Below are positions 48,142 to 57,772 of a stretch of DNA of 62,102 nt, piece after piece. The notes under the pieces are model-generated. The model was not told the DNA's origin, did not search any database, and worked only from the letters and a program-made list of their open reading frames with translations. The first letter of the stretch is position 1. Every line of letters starts with the position of its first letter. Where the stretch lies: positions 1 through 62,102 of the forward strand of contig CANEVO010000008.1 of the NCBI GenBank assembly GCA_947442255.1. Direction: 5' to 3'. The stretch comes from Opitutia bacterium. Its GTDB lineage: Bacteria > Verrucomicrobiota > Verrucomicrobiae > Opitutales > Opitutaceae. A program made the position numbers and the translations under genes.

Positions 48142-48294
48142 CTTGTTGCGGTTCATCCCGGCCCGAGCGTCGGCCGCAAGCCGGGACGGACCGCCCGAAC
48201 CCCAGCCGGGCCTCGTTCGGCCACATGACGGGCATTGCGCACACGCCGCCCGCGTGTAACTTCGCGTGCGTCTCACCGTCACCGCCCCCACTCC

Positions 48295-49449
48295 GTGCAA
48301 AGCCCCAAAATCTACGTCATACTCGTTCTCGCGCTTACCACCAGCGGCGGAGTGGCGCTCGCGTGGCGGCAGTATCAAGAACTGGTCGAACTGCGCGCGG
48401 CCGCGTTGAACCAGAATGAGCGGGCCGATCTGCAGAAACGCATTTGGGATCTGGAGAAGCTGAATCGGCAACTTTCGGACCGACTCGTAGCCTCGCAATC
48501 GCGCCCCGCCAGCGGCGGCCCGGATGGCCCCGGTGCCCTCGGAGCCGAAGATGACGGCCGCCGCCGGGGCGATCGCGGGCCGGAGGGCGGTCGCGGCGGC
48601 AATCCCGGCGCACAGCAGGCTGCTCTGCGAGAGCTCATGGCGAAGCCGGAAGTGCAGGCAATGATCGATCTGCAGCGCAAATTGGGAATCGAGCAACGCT
48701 ACGCCGCGCTCTTCAAGAACCTCAACCTCTCCCCTGAGCAGTCCGAAAAACTCAAACGACTGCTCGTTGACCGTCAGACGACCATTCAGGACGTGGCGGC
48801 GGCGGCCCGGGAACAAGGCATCACCCCCCGCAACGATCCCGAGAGTTTTCGCAAGCTGGTAGCGGACGCGCAGGACCAGGTGACGCAGGGGATCAGAGGG
48901 GTGATCGGCGACGCGGGGGTGGCGCAGCTGCAAAACTACGAACAAACGCTGCCCCAGCGAAACCTCGTCAACGATCTCCAGCAGCGGCTGAGCTATTCAA
49001 ATACTCCGCTCTCTTCGACCCAGGCCGAGCAACTCGTACAGATTCTGGCGAGCAATGCTCCGGCTCGCCCGGCGAATCCGGGTGGCGGTGACGGGATGGG
49101 TCCGGGTGGCCCCGGTGCTCTTTTCCTCGGCCGCGGCGGCGATGTCGGCGCCCTCGCCGACGCTTTTATCGGCGGCCTGGGCGGCGGGGCCATTACGGCG
49201 GCGCTCGATGGTGCACGGGGCGGCGGCACGGCGCCTATCACGCCGGCTGCGGTGAATCAGGCGCAAGCGGTGCTGGCCCAACCACAGATGACCGCCCTGC
49301 AGCAAATGCAGCAACAGCAGCAGGCCCAGCAGCAGCTGCAACAACTTGTCCGGGGCACCCTCCAGCAAAATGCCCCCGGAGCTCAAAAAGCCGGCGACCC
49401 CGCGACTCCCTCCGCCGGCGGAAATGCGCCCCGCCGCGGCGGCGGCTAG
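48295..49449 (+). CDS. Anchored Gly- and Gln-rich protein of unknown function
   Basis: A 385-residue protein with an N-terminal membrane segment (KIYVILVLALTTSGGVALAW), a short coiled coil (about 35-60) and a Gly/Arg/Asp-rich linker (EDDGRRRGDRGPEGGRGGNP). A helical region follows (about 105-230), with a helical pattern like LSPEQSEKLKRLLVDRQTT that recalls Spy/CpxP-type LTxxQ repeats. The C-terminus is a glycine-rich stretch, then glutamine-rich LQQMQQQQQAQQQLQQLV and a GGNAPRRGGG tail. The start is GTG 48295; an upstream in-frame ATG at 48235 would put 20 basic residues ahead of the anchor. No function assigned. Confidence 0.6.
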   Translation: MQSPKIYVILVLALTTSGGVALAWRQYQELVELRAAALNQNERADLQKRIWDLEKLNRQLSDRLVASQSRPASGGPDGPGALGAEDDGRRRGDRGPEGGRGGNPGAQQAALRELMAKPEVQAMIDLQRKLGIEQRYAALFKNLNLSPEQSEKLKRLLVDRQTTIQDVAAAAREQGITPRNDPESFRKLVADAQDQVTQGIRGVIGDAGVAQLQNYEQTLPQRNLVNDLQQRLSYSNTPLSSTQAEQLVQILASNAPARPANPGGGDGMGPGGPGALFLGRGGDVGALADAFIGGLGGGAITAALDGARGGGTAPITPAAVNQAQAVLAQPQMTALQQMQQQQQAQQQLQQLVRGTLQQNAPGAQKAGDPATPSAGGNAPRRGGG

Positions 49450-49581
49450 CGTTCCGCGCGCTTCGCCCGCGGGGCCTCCCTCCGCTCCGGGTCAAACCGG
49501 TTACTTCCGGACGGCGGACCGCTAGAAAACCCTTGCGACAACAATCCGCGAGCGGGACAGTGGGGCCCTGTCTCGTTTCCT

Positions 49582-50532
49582 ATGATCGTTACAACCGCGC
49601 AGCTCTTCAAACACGCTTACGGCAAATACGCCGTCGGCGCCTACAACATCAACAACGCCGAGCAGGCGATGGGGCTCTTCAAGGGCTGCATCGACTCCCA
49701 GGCGCCGTTCATCATCCAGATTTCGAAGGGTGCGCGGAAATACACCGACAAGCGCATGCTTGAGGCGATCATTCGCGCCGCGGGCGAGATCTTCCCTGAT
49801 GCGATCTACGCCGTTCACCTCGATCATGGCGACGAGGAGACTTGCTACGACTGCATCAACTCCGGCTTTTTCAGCTCCGTGATGATCGACGCGTCGCACG
49901 ACCCGTTCGCGAAGAATGTCGAGATCACCAAGCGCGTCGTCGACGCCGCCCACAAGAACGGCATTTCGGTCGAGGCCGAGCTCGGTATGCTTGGCGGCGT
50001 CGAGGAGGACATCAAGGTCGAGGACGGCAACGCGTGCCTGACCGATCCGGATGAGGCCACGGAATTCGTGAAACAGACCGGCTGCGACTGCTTGGCGGCC
50101 GCCATCGGCACGTCCCACGGCGCCTTCAAATTCAAGGGCAAGCAGTCCCTGCACTTCGACGTCCTCCAGAAGATCCAGGACCGCCTCCCGGGCTTTCCGC
50201 TCGTCATGCACGGCTCGTCGTCGGTACCGAAGGATGAAGTAGACCGCATCAACGAGGCTGGCGGGACGATCAAGGACTCGATGGGCGTCGACCCGACCGA
50301 ATATCTCCCGGCCGCCAAGCTCGGCGTGACCAAGGTCAACATCGACACCGACGGCCGCCTCGTCTGGACCCGCGTCCACCGCGAGTTCTTCCGCGACAAG
50401 CCGGGCGATTTCGATTTCCGCCCGCCGGGCAAGATCTTCATCGAAGAATACGCGAAATTCATCGCGAGCCGCAACGTGTTCCTCGGCAGCGCCGGCCAAC
50501 TCGCCGACCTCAAAGCCAGCCTCGGGAAGTAA
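49582..50532 (+). CDS. fba: Class II fructose-bisphosphate aldolase
   Basis: A zinc-dependent aldolase of 316 residues cleaving fructose-1,6-bisphosphate. Visible motifs: AYGKYAVGAYNINNAEQAMG, the zinc-binding YAVHLDHGDEETC, SVMIDASHDP, the EAELGMLGGVEED loop, AAIGTSHGAFKF and the second metal histidine in VMHGSSSVP, with VNIDTDGRLVW binding the phosphate. It is the ketose-bisphosphate aldolase subgroup; a tagatose-specific role is less likely in a single-copy glycolytic setting. A C/T-rich leader precedes ATG 49582, and a strong terminator follows at 50558-50587. Confidence 0.95.
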   Translation: MIVTTAQLFKHAYGKYAVGAYNINNAEQAMGLFKGCIDSQAPFIIQISKGARKYTDKRMLEAIIRAAGEIFPDAIYAVHLDHGDEETCYDCINSGFFSSVMIDASHDPFAKNVEITKRVVDAAHKNGISVEAELGMLGGVEEDIKVEDGNACLTDPDEATEFVKQTGCDCLAAAIGTSHGAFKFKGKQSLHFDVLQKIQDRLPGFPLVMHGSSSVPKDEVDRINEAGGTIKDSMGVDPTEYLPAAKLGVTKVNIDTDGRLVWTRVHREFFRDKPGDFDFRPPGKIFIEEYAKFIASRNVFLGSAGQLADLKASLGK

Positions 50533-50557
50533 TTTACCCCGTCGAGATTGATCTCTG

Positions 50558-50587
50558 CCGGCGAGCTCAGGCTCGCCGGTTTTTTTG
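50558..50587 (+). terminator. Rho-independent terminator after fba
   Basis: CCGGCGAGC (50558-50566) and GCTCGCCGG (50571-50579) form a perfect 9-bp stem around TCAG, followed by a run of seven T (50580-50586). It ends the aldolase transcript. Confidence 0.93.
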
Positions 50588-50714
50588 TGCCGGGAAGCCC
50601 CGCCTTGCCATCGACACGGAAACCGTTTCGCCGGGCGAAGCGGCGGCGATGATCGCGGCCGCGATCTAACGGAGGCGCCACCTCCTCCCTTCGCCACCGC
50701 GGAATCAGCCCACG

Positions 50715-52973
50715 CTACTTGAGCACCTTGAACAGACTCACCTCATCGTCCGTCCAGTGAAGCGGCGGACGGTGTTTGGCGCGCGGCTCCTCCTTGGCGC
50801 TGATAATTTCCTCTTTCGCCAGGTGCGACTGGTTCCGGCACAAGAGCACCCAGGTCGACGAATAGAGAAACCAGGATTCCTCGACGTCGTTGGAAATGGT
50901 CGCGATGCCCAGGTTAAAATGCGCGGCCGCAGCATCCACCACCGGCTGGAGATCGAGGTAACGGTTGGAGATGTGCACGGCGATCACGCCGTTGGGCGCG
51001 AGGTGCTTCAGGTAATTCGCGAAGGCTTCGCGGGTCAGCAGGTGCGCCGGAACGGCGTCGCTGCTGAACGCATCCAACGCGAGGAAATCGAACTGCTGCG
51101 GTGTGCCCGCGGCTAGTTCGCGTTCCATTGTGAGGCGGGCGTCGCCATAGACGATCTCGACCTTGCCCTTGCAGCGTTCGAGGTAGGTGAACGGATCGCG
51201 GGCGAGTTTCTCCACCGCGGGATTGATTTCGTAGTAGCGCACGCGGTCGCCCGTGCGCCCGTAGGCGGCGAGCGTCCCGGTCCCGAGGCCGACGACACCG
51301 ATGTGGCGCGGCCCTTCCGGCATCAGGTGCTTGAACGCCAGCCCCACCCCGCTGGCATCGCCATAGTAACTGGTGATCATGTCCCGTTTGTCGGGCGAGA
51401 CAAACTGGAGGCCGTGCGTCGTCGCGCCGTGCATCAGCAGGTGGTAGTGATCGTCTTCATCCTCCCGCGAGTAATCGAAGACCTTGAGCGTGCCGTAGAA
51501 ATTGCGCGACGCCCGGATCACCGACGTGCCGTCCGCCGAGCGGGCCTCCCGGACCATCGCGGCCACCAGCGCACTGGCCAGGATCGCAACGAAAGCGCCC
51601 ATGCGCGGCTGCCAGTCGCCGAGCAGCCGCCGCCCCGGAAAATCCGTCGCGCACGCGACGAACCCCACGAATCCGACGAGGATCAGCCAGCCGAACCGCT
51701 TGTGAAAATTCACCCATTCCGTCGGGAACCCCGCCCCACTGTCGAACGCGCTGCGCAGCCATGGCCCCACCACGGTCACCGCGATCAGCCCCACCGCCAC
51801 GGCCGCCACGATCTCGCGGCTCCGATGCCGGAAGCACAGCGCGGCCAGGGCCCCGCCCATCAGGCCGAGGCCGATCTCGAGCTCGCGATAATCGACAAAC
51901 CACATCGGCGCGATCACCGCCACGAACAGCCCGCCCAGCGCGCCGCCGGCGGAGATCATCAGGTAGAACGCCGTCAGCCCCCGGGGCGCCGGACGGAGCC
52001 GGTAGAGTTCGCCGTGACACACCATGCAGACCGCGAACAACACCGTACAATAGCCGGCGATCTGGTATTTCATCGGCGCATCAGAGCCGGCGCCCTGCAA
52101 GAGCCAGATCACCGCAACTCCGACGACAATCAAAGCGACAAAGACGTCGCGCCGGTACCAGCGCGCATGATCGAAGCACACGACGAAACTCAACAGGTAA
52201 AGCGCGAGCGGGATCACCCACAGAAAGGGAATGACCGCGACTTCCTGGCAAAGCTTGTTGGTGGTCGCCAGGAGGAACAACGACGCGGTCGCCGGCAACG
52301 CCAGCCAAAGCAGTCGGTCGCTCCATGGCGCCGGCGGCTCGGCGTTCGCAGCGTCTGACTCCGGCCCGGCTCCGGCCCCGGACGGCGCATCGCCCGTCCG
52401 CCAGACGCGCACGGCACAAAACCCGCACAACAGCACGAACACCCCGAGCCCCACCGACCACCACAGCGCCTGGGCGTGGCGCGAAAACTGCACCTCAAAC
52501 CAGACCGGGTAGCTCAGCAACGCCAGCAACGACCCTACATTCGACAACGCATAAAGCCGGTACGGCGACACGCCGGGATTCGTCTGGCTGAACCAGCGCT
52601 GCATCAACGGCCCGGTTGACGACAGTACGAAATACGGCACGCCCACGCACACGGTCAGCAATTTCAAGATCCGCCAGACCGGCTCCGTGCCGTCCAGGGG
52701 CTTCCACCCCTCACTCGGCGTGATGGGCAGACAAGCGAGCGCCACGGCCAGCAACACCAAGTGCAACACCGCCTGCGTGCGCGGGCGGAGGCGAGTGGCG
52801 GTGAAATGCGCGTAGGCGTAGCCACCGAGCAGCAGGGTCTGGAAAAACAGCAGGCAGGTCGTCCACACGCCGGGGCTGCCGCCGAACCACGGCAGGATGT
52901 ACTTGCCGATGAGCGGCTGGACTTGGAAGAGCAGGAACGCTCCCGTGAAAATCGTCAGGGCAAAGGGAAGCAT
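50715..52973 (-). CDS. Membrane transporter-like protein fused to spermidine synthase domain
   Basis: A 752-residue fusion. The N-terminal about 470 residues are membrane-embedded with roughly 10-12 helices (FALTIFTGAFLLFQVQPLIG, FFQTLLLGGYAYAHF). The C-terminal about 270 residues carry a spermidine-synthase-like Rossmann domain: VGLGTGTLAAYGRTGDRVRY, YYEINPAVEKLARDPF, VYGDARLTMERELA and FDFLALDAFSSDAVPAHLL. Such fusions are widespread in planctomycetes and verrucomicrobia. The catalytic Asp residues are largely retained, so aminopropyl transfer coupled to transport is conceivable, but the substrate is unproven. ATG 52973 begins MLPFALTIF. It precedes no clear operon partner; menB lies 60 bp upstream on the same strand. 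Confidence 0.85.
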   Translation of the reverse strand: MLPFALTIFTGAFLLFQVQPLIGKYILPWFGGSPGVWTTCLLFFQTLLLGGYAYAHFTATRLRPRTQAVLHLVLLAVALACLPITPSEGWKPLDGTEPVWRILKLLTVCVGVPYFVLSSTGPLMQRWFSQTNPGVSPYRLYALSNVGSLLALLSYPVWFEVQFSRHAQALWWSVGLGVFVLLCGFCAVRVWRTGDAPSGAGAGPESDAANAEPPAPWSDRLLWLALPATASLFLLATTNKLCQEVAVIPFLWVIPLALYLLSFVVCFDHARWYRRDVFVALIVVGVAVIWLLQGAGSDAPMKYQIAGYCTVLFAVCMVCHGELYRLRPAPRGLTAFYLMISAGGALGGLFVAVIAPMWFVDYRELEIGLGLMGGALAALCFRHRSREIVAAVAVGLIAVTVVGPWLRSAFDSGAGFPTEWVNFHKRFGWLILVGFVGFVACATDFPGRRLLGDWQPRMGAFVAILASALVAAMVREARSADGTSVIRASRNFYGTLKVFDYSREDEDDHYHLLMHGATTHGLQFVSPDKRDMITSYYGDASGVGLAFKHLMPEGPRHIGVVGLGTGTLAAYGRTGDRVRYYEINPAVEKLARDPFTYLERCKGKVEIVYGDARLTMERELAAGTPQQFDFLALDAFSSDAVPAHLLTREAFANYLKHLAPNGVIAVHISNRYLDLQPVVDAAAAHFNLGIATISNDVEESWFLYSSTWVLLCRNQSHLAKEEIISAKEEPRAKHRPPLHWTDDEVSLFKVLK

Positions 52974-53033
52974 GGGGGCAGGACGCAAGGGACGGCCAAA
53001 CCGTCCCAAGAATCTACGCAAAAACGCGAATCC

Positions 53034-53867
53034 TCACGGCAGCCACGGATACTTCCGCGCATCCGGCTTTCGCTTTTCGCGCTGGGCGGTCATGAACTCC
53101 TTCGCCTCGTCACTCATGTAGTAAAGCATCGTGGCGTTCCCCGCCAGCTCCTGGATGCCGGCCTGTCCGTCGAGCTCGGCGTTAAAACCGCTCTTGAGCA
53201 GCCGAATGGCCAACGGGCTCTTTTCCATGATTTCTCCCGCCCATTTCACGCCCTCGGCTTCGAGCTGGGCAACAGGCACGACCGCGTTGACGAGTCCCAT
53301 CTCGAGGGCCTGTTGCGCGTTGTATTGCCGGCAGAGAAACCAGATTTCGCGCGCTTTCTTTTGCCCGACCACCCGCGCCAGATAGCTCGAACCGAAGCCA
53401 CCGTCGAAACTGCCCATTTTCGGACCGACCTGCCCGAAAATCGCATTGTCCGCGGCGATGCTCAGATCGCACACGACGTGCAGCACATGCCCGCCGCCGA
53501 TCGCGTAACCGGCCACCAGCGCAATGACGACCTTGGGCATCGAGCGGATGAGTTTCTGCAAATCGAGCACGTTGAGCCGGGGCACGCCGGCTTCGTCGAT
53601 GTAGCCGGCGTGTCCCCGCACGGCCTGGTCGCCTCCGGCGCAGAACGCGTATTTTCCGTCCGTGTGCGGACCCGCGCCGGCCAGCAGCACCACCCCGATC
53701 CTGGGGTCTTCCCGTGCATCCGAGAAGGCATCGAACATTTCGCTCACGGTCAGCGGCCGGAAGGCGTTGCGCTTTTCCGGGCGGTTGATGGTCACCCGCG
53801 CAATGCCGCCGGCCTTGTGGTAAAGAATGTCGGTGTAGGTCTTGGCGACCTGCCATTCGGAAATCAT
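53034..53867 (-). CDS. menB: 1,4-dihydroxy-2-naphthoyl-CoA synthase
   Basis: MenB closes the naphthoate ring from o-succinylbenzoyl-CoA in menaquinone biosynthesis. The 277-residue crotonase-fold protein has [14 protein letters not shown], the [16 protein letters not shown] loop, [20 protein letters not shown] with the oxyanion glycines, and [18 protein letters not shown] with the MenB-specific aspartate. ATG 53867 gives the standard start [17 protein letters not shown]. It is separated from menD and menF by kup, which reads the other way, so these menaquinone genes are clustered but not one operon. Confidence 0.95.
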   Translation of the reverse strand: MISEWQVAKTYTDILYHKAGGIARVTINRPEKRNAFRPLTVSEMFDAFSDAREDPRIGVVLLAGAGPHTDGKYAFCAGGDQAVRGHAGYIDEAGVPRLNVLDLQKLIRSMPKVVIALVAGYAIGGGHVLHVVCDLSIAADNAIFGQVGPKMGSFDGGFGSSYLARVVGQKKAREIWFLCRQYNAQQALEMGLVNAVVPVAQLEAEGVKWAGEIMEKSPLAIRLLKSGFNAELDGQAGIQELAGNATMLYYMSDEAKEFMTAQREKRKPDARKYPWLP

Positions 53868-53997
53868 GGTGCGGAGCGTGAAAACTTTTTCACGGCTTGT
53901 CCACCGGCCAGCGTGACGCGAAATCAAGCTGATTTCCCGCGCCGGCAGAAACAGCTTGGAGCCTTCCGGCGCATCCGAGACACTTCACCTTTCCACG

Positions 53998-55893
53998 ATG
54001 TCCAGTTCCGCCTCCACGTCAGCCAAGACTGTCAGCCAACGGGCCCTTTGTATCGGGGCCCTCGGCGTCGTCTTTGGCGACATCGGCACGAGTCCGCTGT
54101 ACGCGATGAAGGAGTGTCTGGCGCAACTCGCGCCGGGCGAACGCGCCGAGGGGGTGCTCGGCATCCTTTCCCTGATGACCTGGTCGCTGCTGCTGGTCGT
54201 CTGCGTGAAATACATCGGTTACGTCACCCGAGCCGACAACCGCGGCGAAGGAGGAGTTTTCGCCCTGCTCGCCCTGAGCCACTCCAAAGTCGATGCCGGT
54301 AAACTGGGCGGCAAGGTCCGTCCGACGATACTCATCATCCTGATCGGGGCAGCCCTGCTCTATGGCGACAGCGTGATCACGCCGGCCATCTCGGTGCTTG
54401 GCGCCGTCGAGGGTTTGAAGGGCTTCAATCCGGACCTGCAGCGCTACGTCACGCCGATCGCCTGCGCCATTCTCGCGGGCTTGTTTTGGTTCCAGCACAA
54501 GGGCTCGAAGGCGATCGGCGGCATCTTCGGTCCCGTCATGCTCGTGTGGTTCCTTGTCCTAGCCTTGCTGGGGCTCTGGCAGATCAAGGAAGCGCCGCAG
54601 GTGGTCGCGGCCCTCAATCCCCTGCTCGGCATCAAGCTGCTGATGACCCATCCCGCAGGGGCGATTGTCATCCTGGGTTCGGTGGTGCTGACCATCACCG
54701 GCGCCGAGGCGCTTTATGCCGACATGGGCCACTTCGGGCGCAAGGCGATTGCCCAGGCCTGGTATTTTTTCGCGTTCCCCGGACTGCTGCTGAACTACTA
54801 CGGGCAGGGAGCGTATGTGGTCACCCACCCCTTCTCGACCGACAATCCGTTTTTCGCCCTCGCGCCGCCCGGCTGGGGGCAGCTGGCGCTGACGCTCCTT
54901 TCGATTGCTGCCGCAATCATCGCCAGCCAGGCGGTGATTTCCGGGGCGTTTTCGCTGACGCGTTCGGCGATCCAGCTGGGTTATTTTCCTCGCCTCAAAG
55001 TCACCCATACCAATGCCCACCAGGTCGGGCAGATCTATGTGCCGCTGATCAACACCGCCCTGGCCCTCACCGCGATCGCTATCGTGGCCGATTTCGGATC
55101 CAGCGACCGGCTGGCGGCCGCCTATGGCATCGCGGTCACCGGCACCATGATTGTGACCACCTACGCCTTTTTCCGGGTGATGCGGCTGCACTGGCGGTGG
55201 TCGCTCGGCCATGCCCTCGCCCTCACTTCCGTTTTCATAGTGATCGACGCGACTTTTTTCCTCGCGACGCTGCACAAATTCATGGACGGCGGGTGGCTGC
55301 CGATCGCGATCGCCGCGCTGGTCGTTGCGATCATGCACACGTGGAAATCCGGCAAGTCTCAGATCTTCCAGCGAATTTACGCCAACGAGATCACGGAGCA
55401 GGAACTCTGTGACATCGCCTCCAGCCGGCACATCACCCGCGTCCGCGGCACCGGTGTCTTCATGGCGGGAAATCCCAACGGCACGCCCCTCGTCCTCCTG
55501 CACCACGTCAAGGCGAACAAAGTGCTGCATGAGACCGTCGTGCTGCTGAGCATCGCCACCGAGGAGGTGCCCTACGTCAAAGGCCCGGAATTTCTCGCCG
55601 TGCGCGAAATCGGCCAGGGCGTATGGCGGGCACTCGCGCGCTACGGCTACATGCAGTCGCCTGACGTGAGCGCCCTGATCGAGGAGATTCGCAAGCGCGG
55701 CGTGCCGCTGAAGCCGTCGGAGGCCACTTACTATTTCAACCGCGAGATGATCATCACCGGTGGCGACGCGGCGATGTGGGAATGGCAGAAGCACTTTTAC
55801 GCCTTCCTGAGTCGCAACGCCCGCCAGGCGCGCGACTATTATCAACTCCCGCCGATGCAAATCATCGAGGTGGGCCTGCCGATCCAGCTGTAG
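53998..55893 (+). CDS. kup: KUP-family potassium uptake protein
   Basis: A 631-residue K+/H+ symporter with about 12 transmembrane helices and a cytosolic C-terminal domain. The start ALCIGALGVVFGDIGTSPLY is the KUP signature, followed by KYIGYVTRADNRGEGGVFAL, GAALLYGDSVITPAISVLGA and FFALAPPGWGQLALTLLSI. Kup normally imports potassium at low pH or under osmotic stress. It sits between menD and menB in the opposite direction: divergent from menB across 130 bp and convergent with menD. ATG 53998 was chosen because family homology begins about 18 residues later and a C/T-rich leader precedes it. Confidence 0.94.
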   Translation: MSSSASTSAKTVSQRALCIGALGVVFGDIGTSPLYAMKECLAQLAPGERAEGVLGILSLMTWSLLLVVCVKYIGYVTRADNRGEGGVFALLALSHSKVDAGKLGGKVRPTILIILIGAALLYGDSVITPAISVLGAVEGLKGFNPDLQRYVTPIACAILAGLFWFQHKGSKAIGGIFGPVMLVWFLVLALLGLWQIKEAPQVVAALNPLLGIKLLMTHPAGAIVILGSVVLTITGAEALYADMGHFGRKAIAQAWYFFAFPGLLLNYYGQGAYVVTHPFSTDNPFFALAPPGWGQLALTLLSIAAAIIASQAVISGAFSLTRSAIQLGYFPRLKVTHTNAHQVGQIYVPLINTALALTAIAIVADFGSSDRLAAAYGIAVTGTMIVTTYAFFRVMRLHWRWSLGHALALTSVFIVIDATFFLATLHKFMDGGWLPIAIAALVVAIMHTWKSGKSQIFQRIYANEITEQELCDIASSRHITRVRGTGVFMAGNPNGTPLVLLHHVKANKVLHETVVLLSIATEEVPYVKGPEFLAVREIGQGVWRALARYGYMQSPDVSALIEEIRKRGVPLKPSEATYYFNREMIITGGDAAMWEWQKHFYAFLSRNARQARDYYQLPPMQIIEVGLPIQL

Positions 55894-55946
55894 CCGCCGC
55901 CGGCGGTTCACCAGCTTCCCGCCAGCACCGCACGAGGAAGGCCCTC

Positions 55947-57692
55947 CTACAATCCCGCCGCGATTTCGGCGAACACTCGCTTGCGAAACGCCGCGTCCCG
56001 CTTGCGATCGGTCCGCAGCTCAATCACGCGCACTCCGCTTGCCGGCAGCGCCGAAATCAAACCCGTAAAATGATCCCAATCGCGCACGAGGACATATCCG
56101 GCTCCGTATGCCGCGGCTAGTTTTTCAAAGTCGGCCTCCTGGGGCGTGGCGAAAAATTCCTCGAACGTCGGCTCGAACTGGGCCACGGGCAGGTGCTCGA
56201 AAATACCCCCGCCGCGATTGTTGATCACCACGACGGTGAGCGAACCGCGCACTTTGGGGCGGAGCAGAAAACCGTTCGTGTCGTGCAGCAACGCGAGATC
56301 GCCCGTCAACAGCACCGCCGGACGATCCGTGCCATGCGCCACCCCCAGCGCCGTCGACAGCGTGCCGTCGATGCCATTGGCGCCACGATTGAAGAAGGAC
56401 GGCACCCGGCGGACGTTCCCGGGCCAGAAATACTCTACGTCCCGCACCGGCATCGAGTTCCCCAGACTGAGTGGCGTCGCCTCGGGCAAATGCCGCGCGA
56501 GCAGCCAGGCCGCCTTGCCCTCGAAAAGTTCGGCGGTCGCGCCGAGCCGCGCGTCGAGCGCCGCCCGGGCCTTGCGTTCGAACGCGGCCCACATGCGCTC
56601 GTAGCCATTGGCCTCCGTCGTGTCGGGGAGACTTCCGGCCAGCGTGGCCAGCGAAAGCGAACTCTGTCTCGCGCGTCCGTGGAGGGCGTCGCGGTTGTCT
56701 ATCCGCTCCGACATGAGCCAGACCGGCGCGTCGCTCGCTTCCAGCCAGGCCCGCAAAACCTTGCTCGTCGGCCAGCCGTCCAGACAAAGCACAAGCTCCG
56801 GTTTCAATCGCTCCGCGGCGTTCTCGTTGCGCAGGATCGTGTCATAGCTCGTGACGAGCTGCGGCACCACGTCGGCGTGATTCCGCAGCGGACTGAGCGC
56901 ATCCGCGAGCACCGGCCAGCCGAGCTTGCGCGCCAGCTCGCCGACCACCTGCGCGTAGCCAGCCGGATGCGCTGGCTGGGCGGCACCCGCGATAATCACG
57001 CCATGAACATCCGCCCCGAGGCGCGGTCCCGCCGCCACCGCCCCCGTTTCCAGGGTGGCCTCCGGGAGGTGGGTAAAAAATGTCGTCCAATCCACCGTGG
57101 CCGCCAGGGCCGTGGTCGCACCGTCGTCCGGCAGCGGCGGAAGCGGATCCCGAAACGGCGCGTTCAAGTGCACGGGGCCACGCTGGGGCTGCCGCGTGCG
57201 CTGGAGTGCGTGCGCCACCGTTTGCCGCAGGTAGCGCAATCGGGGCACGGTCATCTCCGGCACCGCGAGTTCGTGGAAAAACGAGACGTAATCGCCGTAG
57301 AGCTTTTGTTGATCGATTGTCTGGCCGGATGCGCACGCCCGCATCTCCGGCGGGCGGTCCGCCGTGATGATCAGCAACGGCACGCCGCTCTCCCTCGCCT
57401 CAACGACGGCGGGAAAGTAATTCGCGGCCGCCGAGCCGCTGGTGCAAACGAGCGCCGTGGTACGGCCAGTTGCCTTGGCCAGTCCCAGCGCGAAAAATGC
57501 GGCCGACCGCTCGTCGAGCACGGGGATCGCCTCGATCCCGGGATGCCGCGCGAAGGCAAACGCCAGGGGCGCCGAGCGCGAACCGGGCGAAATGACGGCG
57601 GTCCGAATTCCCCCGCAGACCAACGTCTCCACCAGCACGCCCGCCCACAGGGAATTGGGGTTGCGGGAGTCGGGGAGGGGCGTCGAGGACAT
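55947..57692 (-). CDS. menD: 2-succinyl-5-enolpyruvyl-6-hydroxy-3-cyclohexene-1-carboxylate synthase
   Basis: ThDP-dependent MenD joins isochorismate and 2-oxoglutarate, the first committed step of classical menaquinone synthesis. The 581-residue protein has the pyrimidine-binding domain VISPGSRSAPLAFAFARHPG with VLDERSAAFFALGLAKATGR, CTSGSAAANYFPAVVEARES, ADRPPEMRACASGQTIDQ, and the diphosphate-binding GANGIDGTLSTALGVAHGTD and LLTGDLALLHDTNGFL. All expected sites are present. It follows menF by 80 bp on the same strand and should share its transcript. Confidence 0.95.
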   Translation of the reverse strand: MSSTPLPDSRNPNSLWAGVLVETLVCGGIRTAVISPGSRSAPLAFAFARHPGIEAIPVLDERSAAFFALGLAKATGRTTALVCTSGSAAANYFPAVVEARESGVPLLIITADRPPEMRACASGQTIDQQKLYGDYVSFFHELAVPEMTVPRLRYLRQTVAHALQRTRQPQRGPVHLNAPFRDPLPPLPDDGATTALAATVDWTTFFTHLPEATLETGAVAAGPRLGADVHGVIIAGAAQPAHPAGYAQVVGELARKLGWPVLADALSPLRNHADVVPQLVTSYDTILRNENAAERLKPELVLCLDGWPTSKVLRAWLEASDAPVWLMSERIDNRDALHGRARQSSLSLATLAGSLPDTTEANGYERMWAAFERKARAALDARLGATAELFEGKAAWLLARHLPEATPLSLGNSMPVRDVEYFWPGNVRRVPSFFNRGANGIDGTLSTALGVAHGTDRPAVLLTGDLALLHDTNGFLLRPKVRGSLTVVVINNRGGGIFEHLPVAQFEPTFEEFFATPQEADFEKLAAAYGAGYVLVRDWDHFTGLISALPASGVRVIELRTDRKRDAAFRKRVFAEIAAGL

Positions 57693-57772
57693 GCGGACGG
57701 TCGGTTGTATTCCGGCGGACGGCGAGGATGGCGGGGCGCGGGGCCGCGAAGCAAGTGCGGGGTTGCGCCCGC

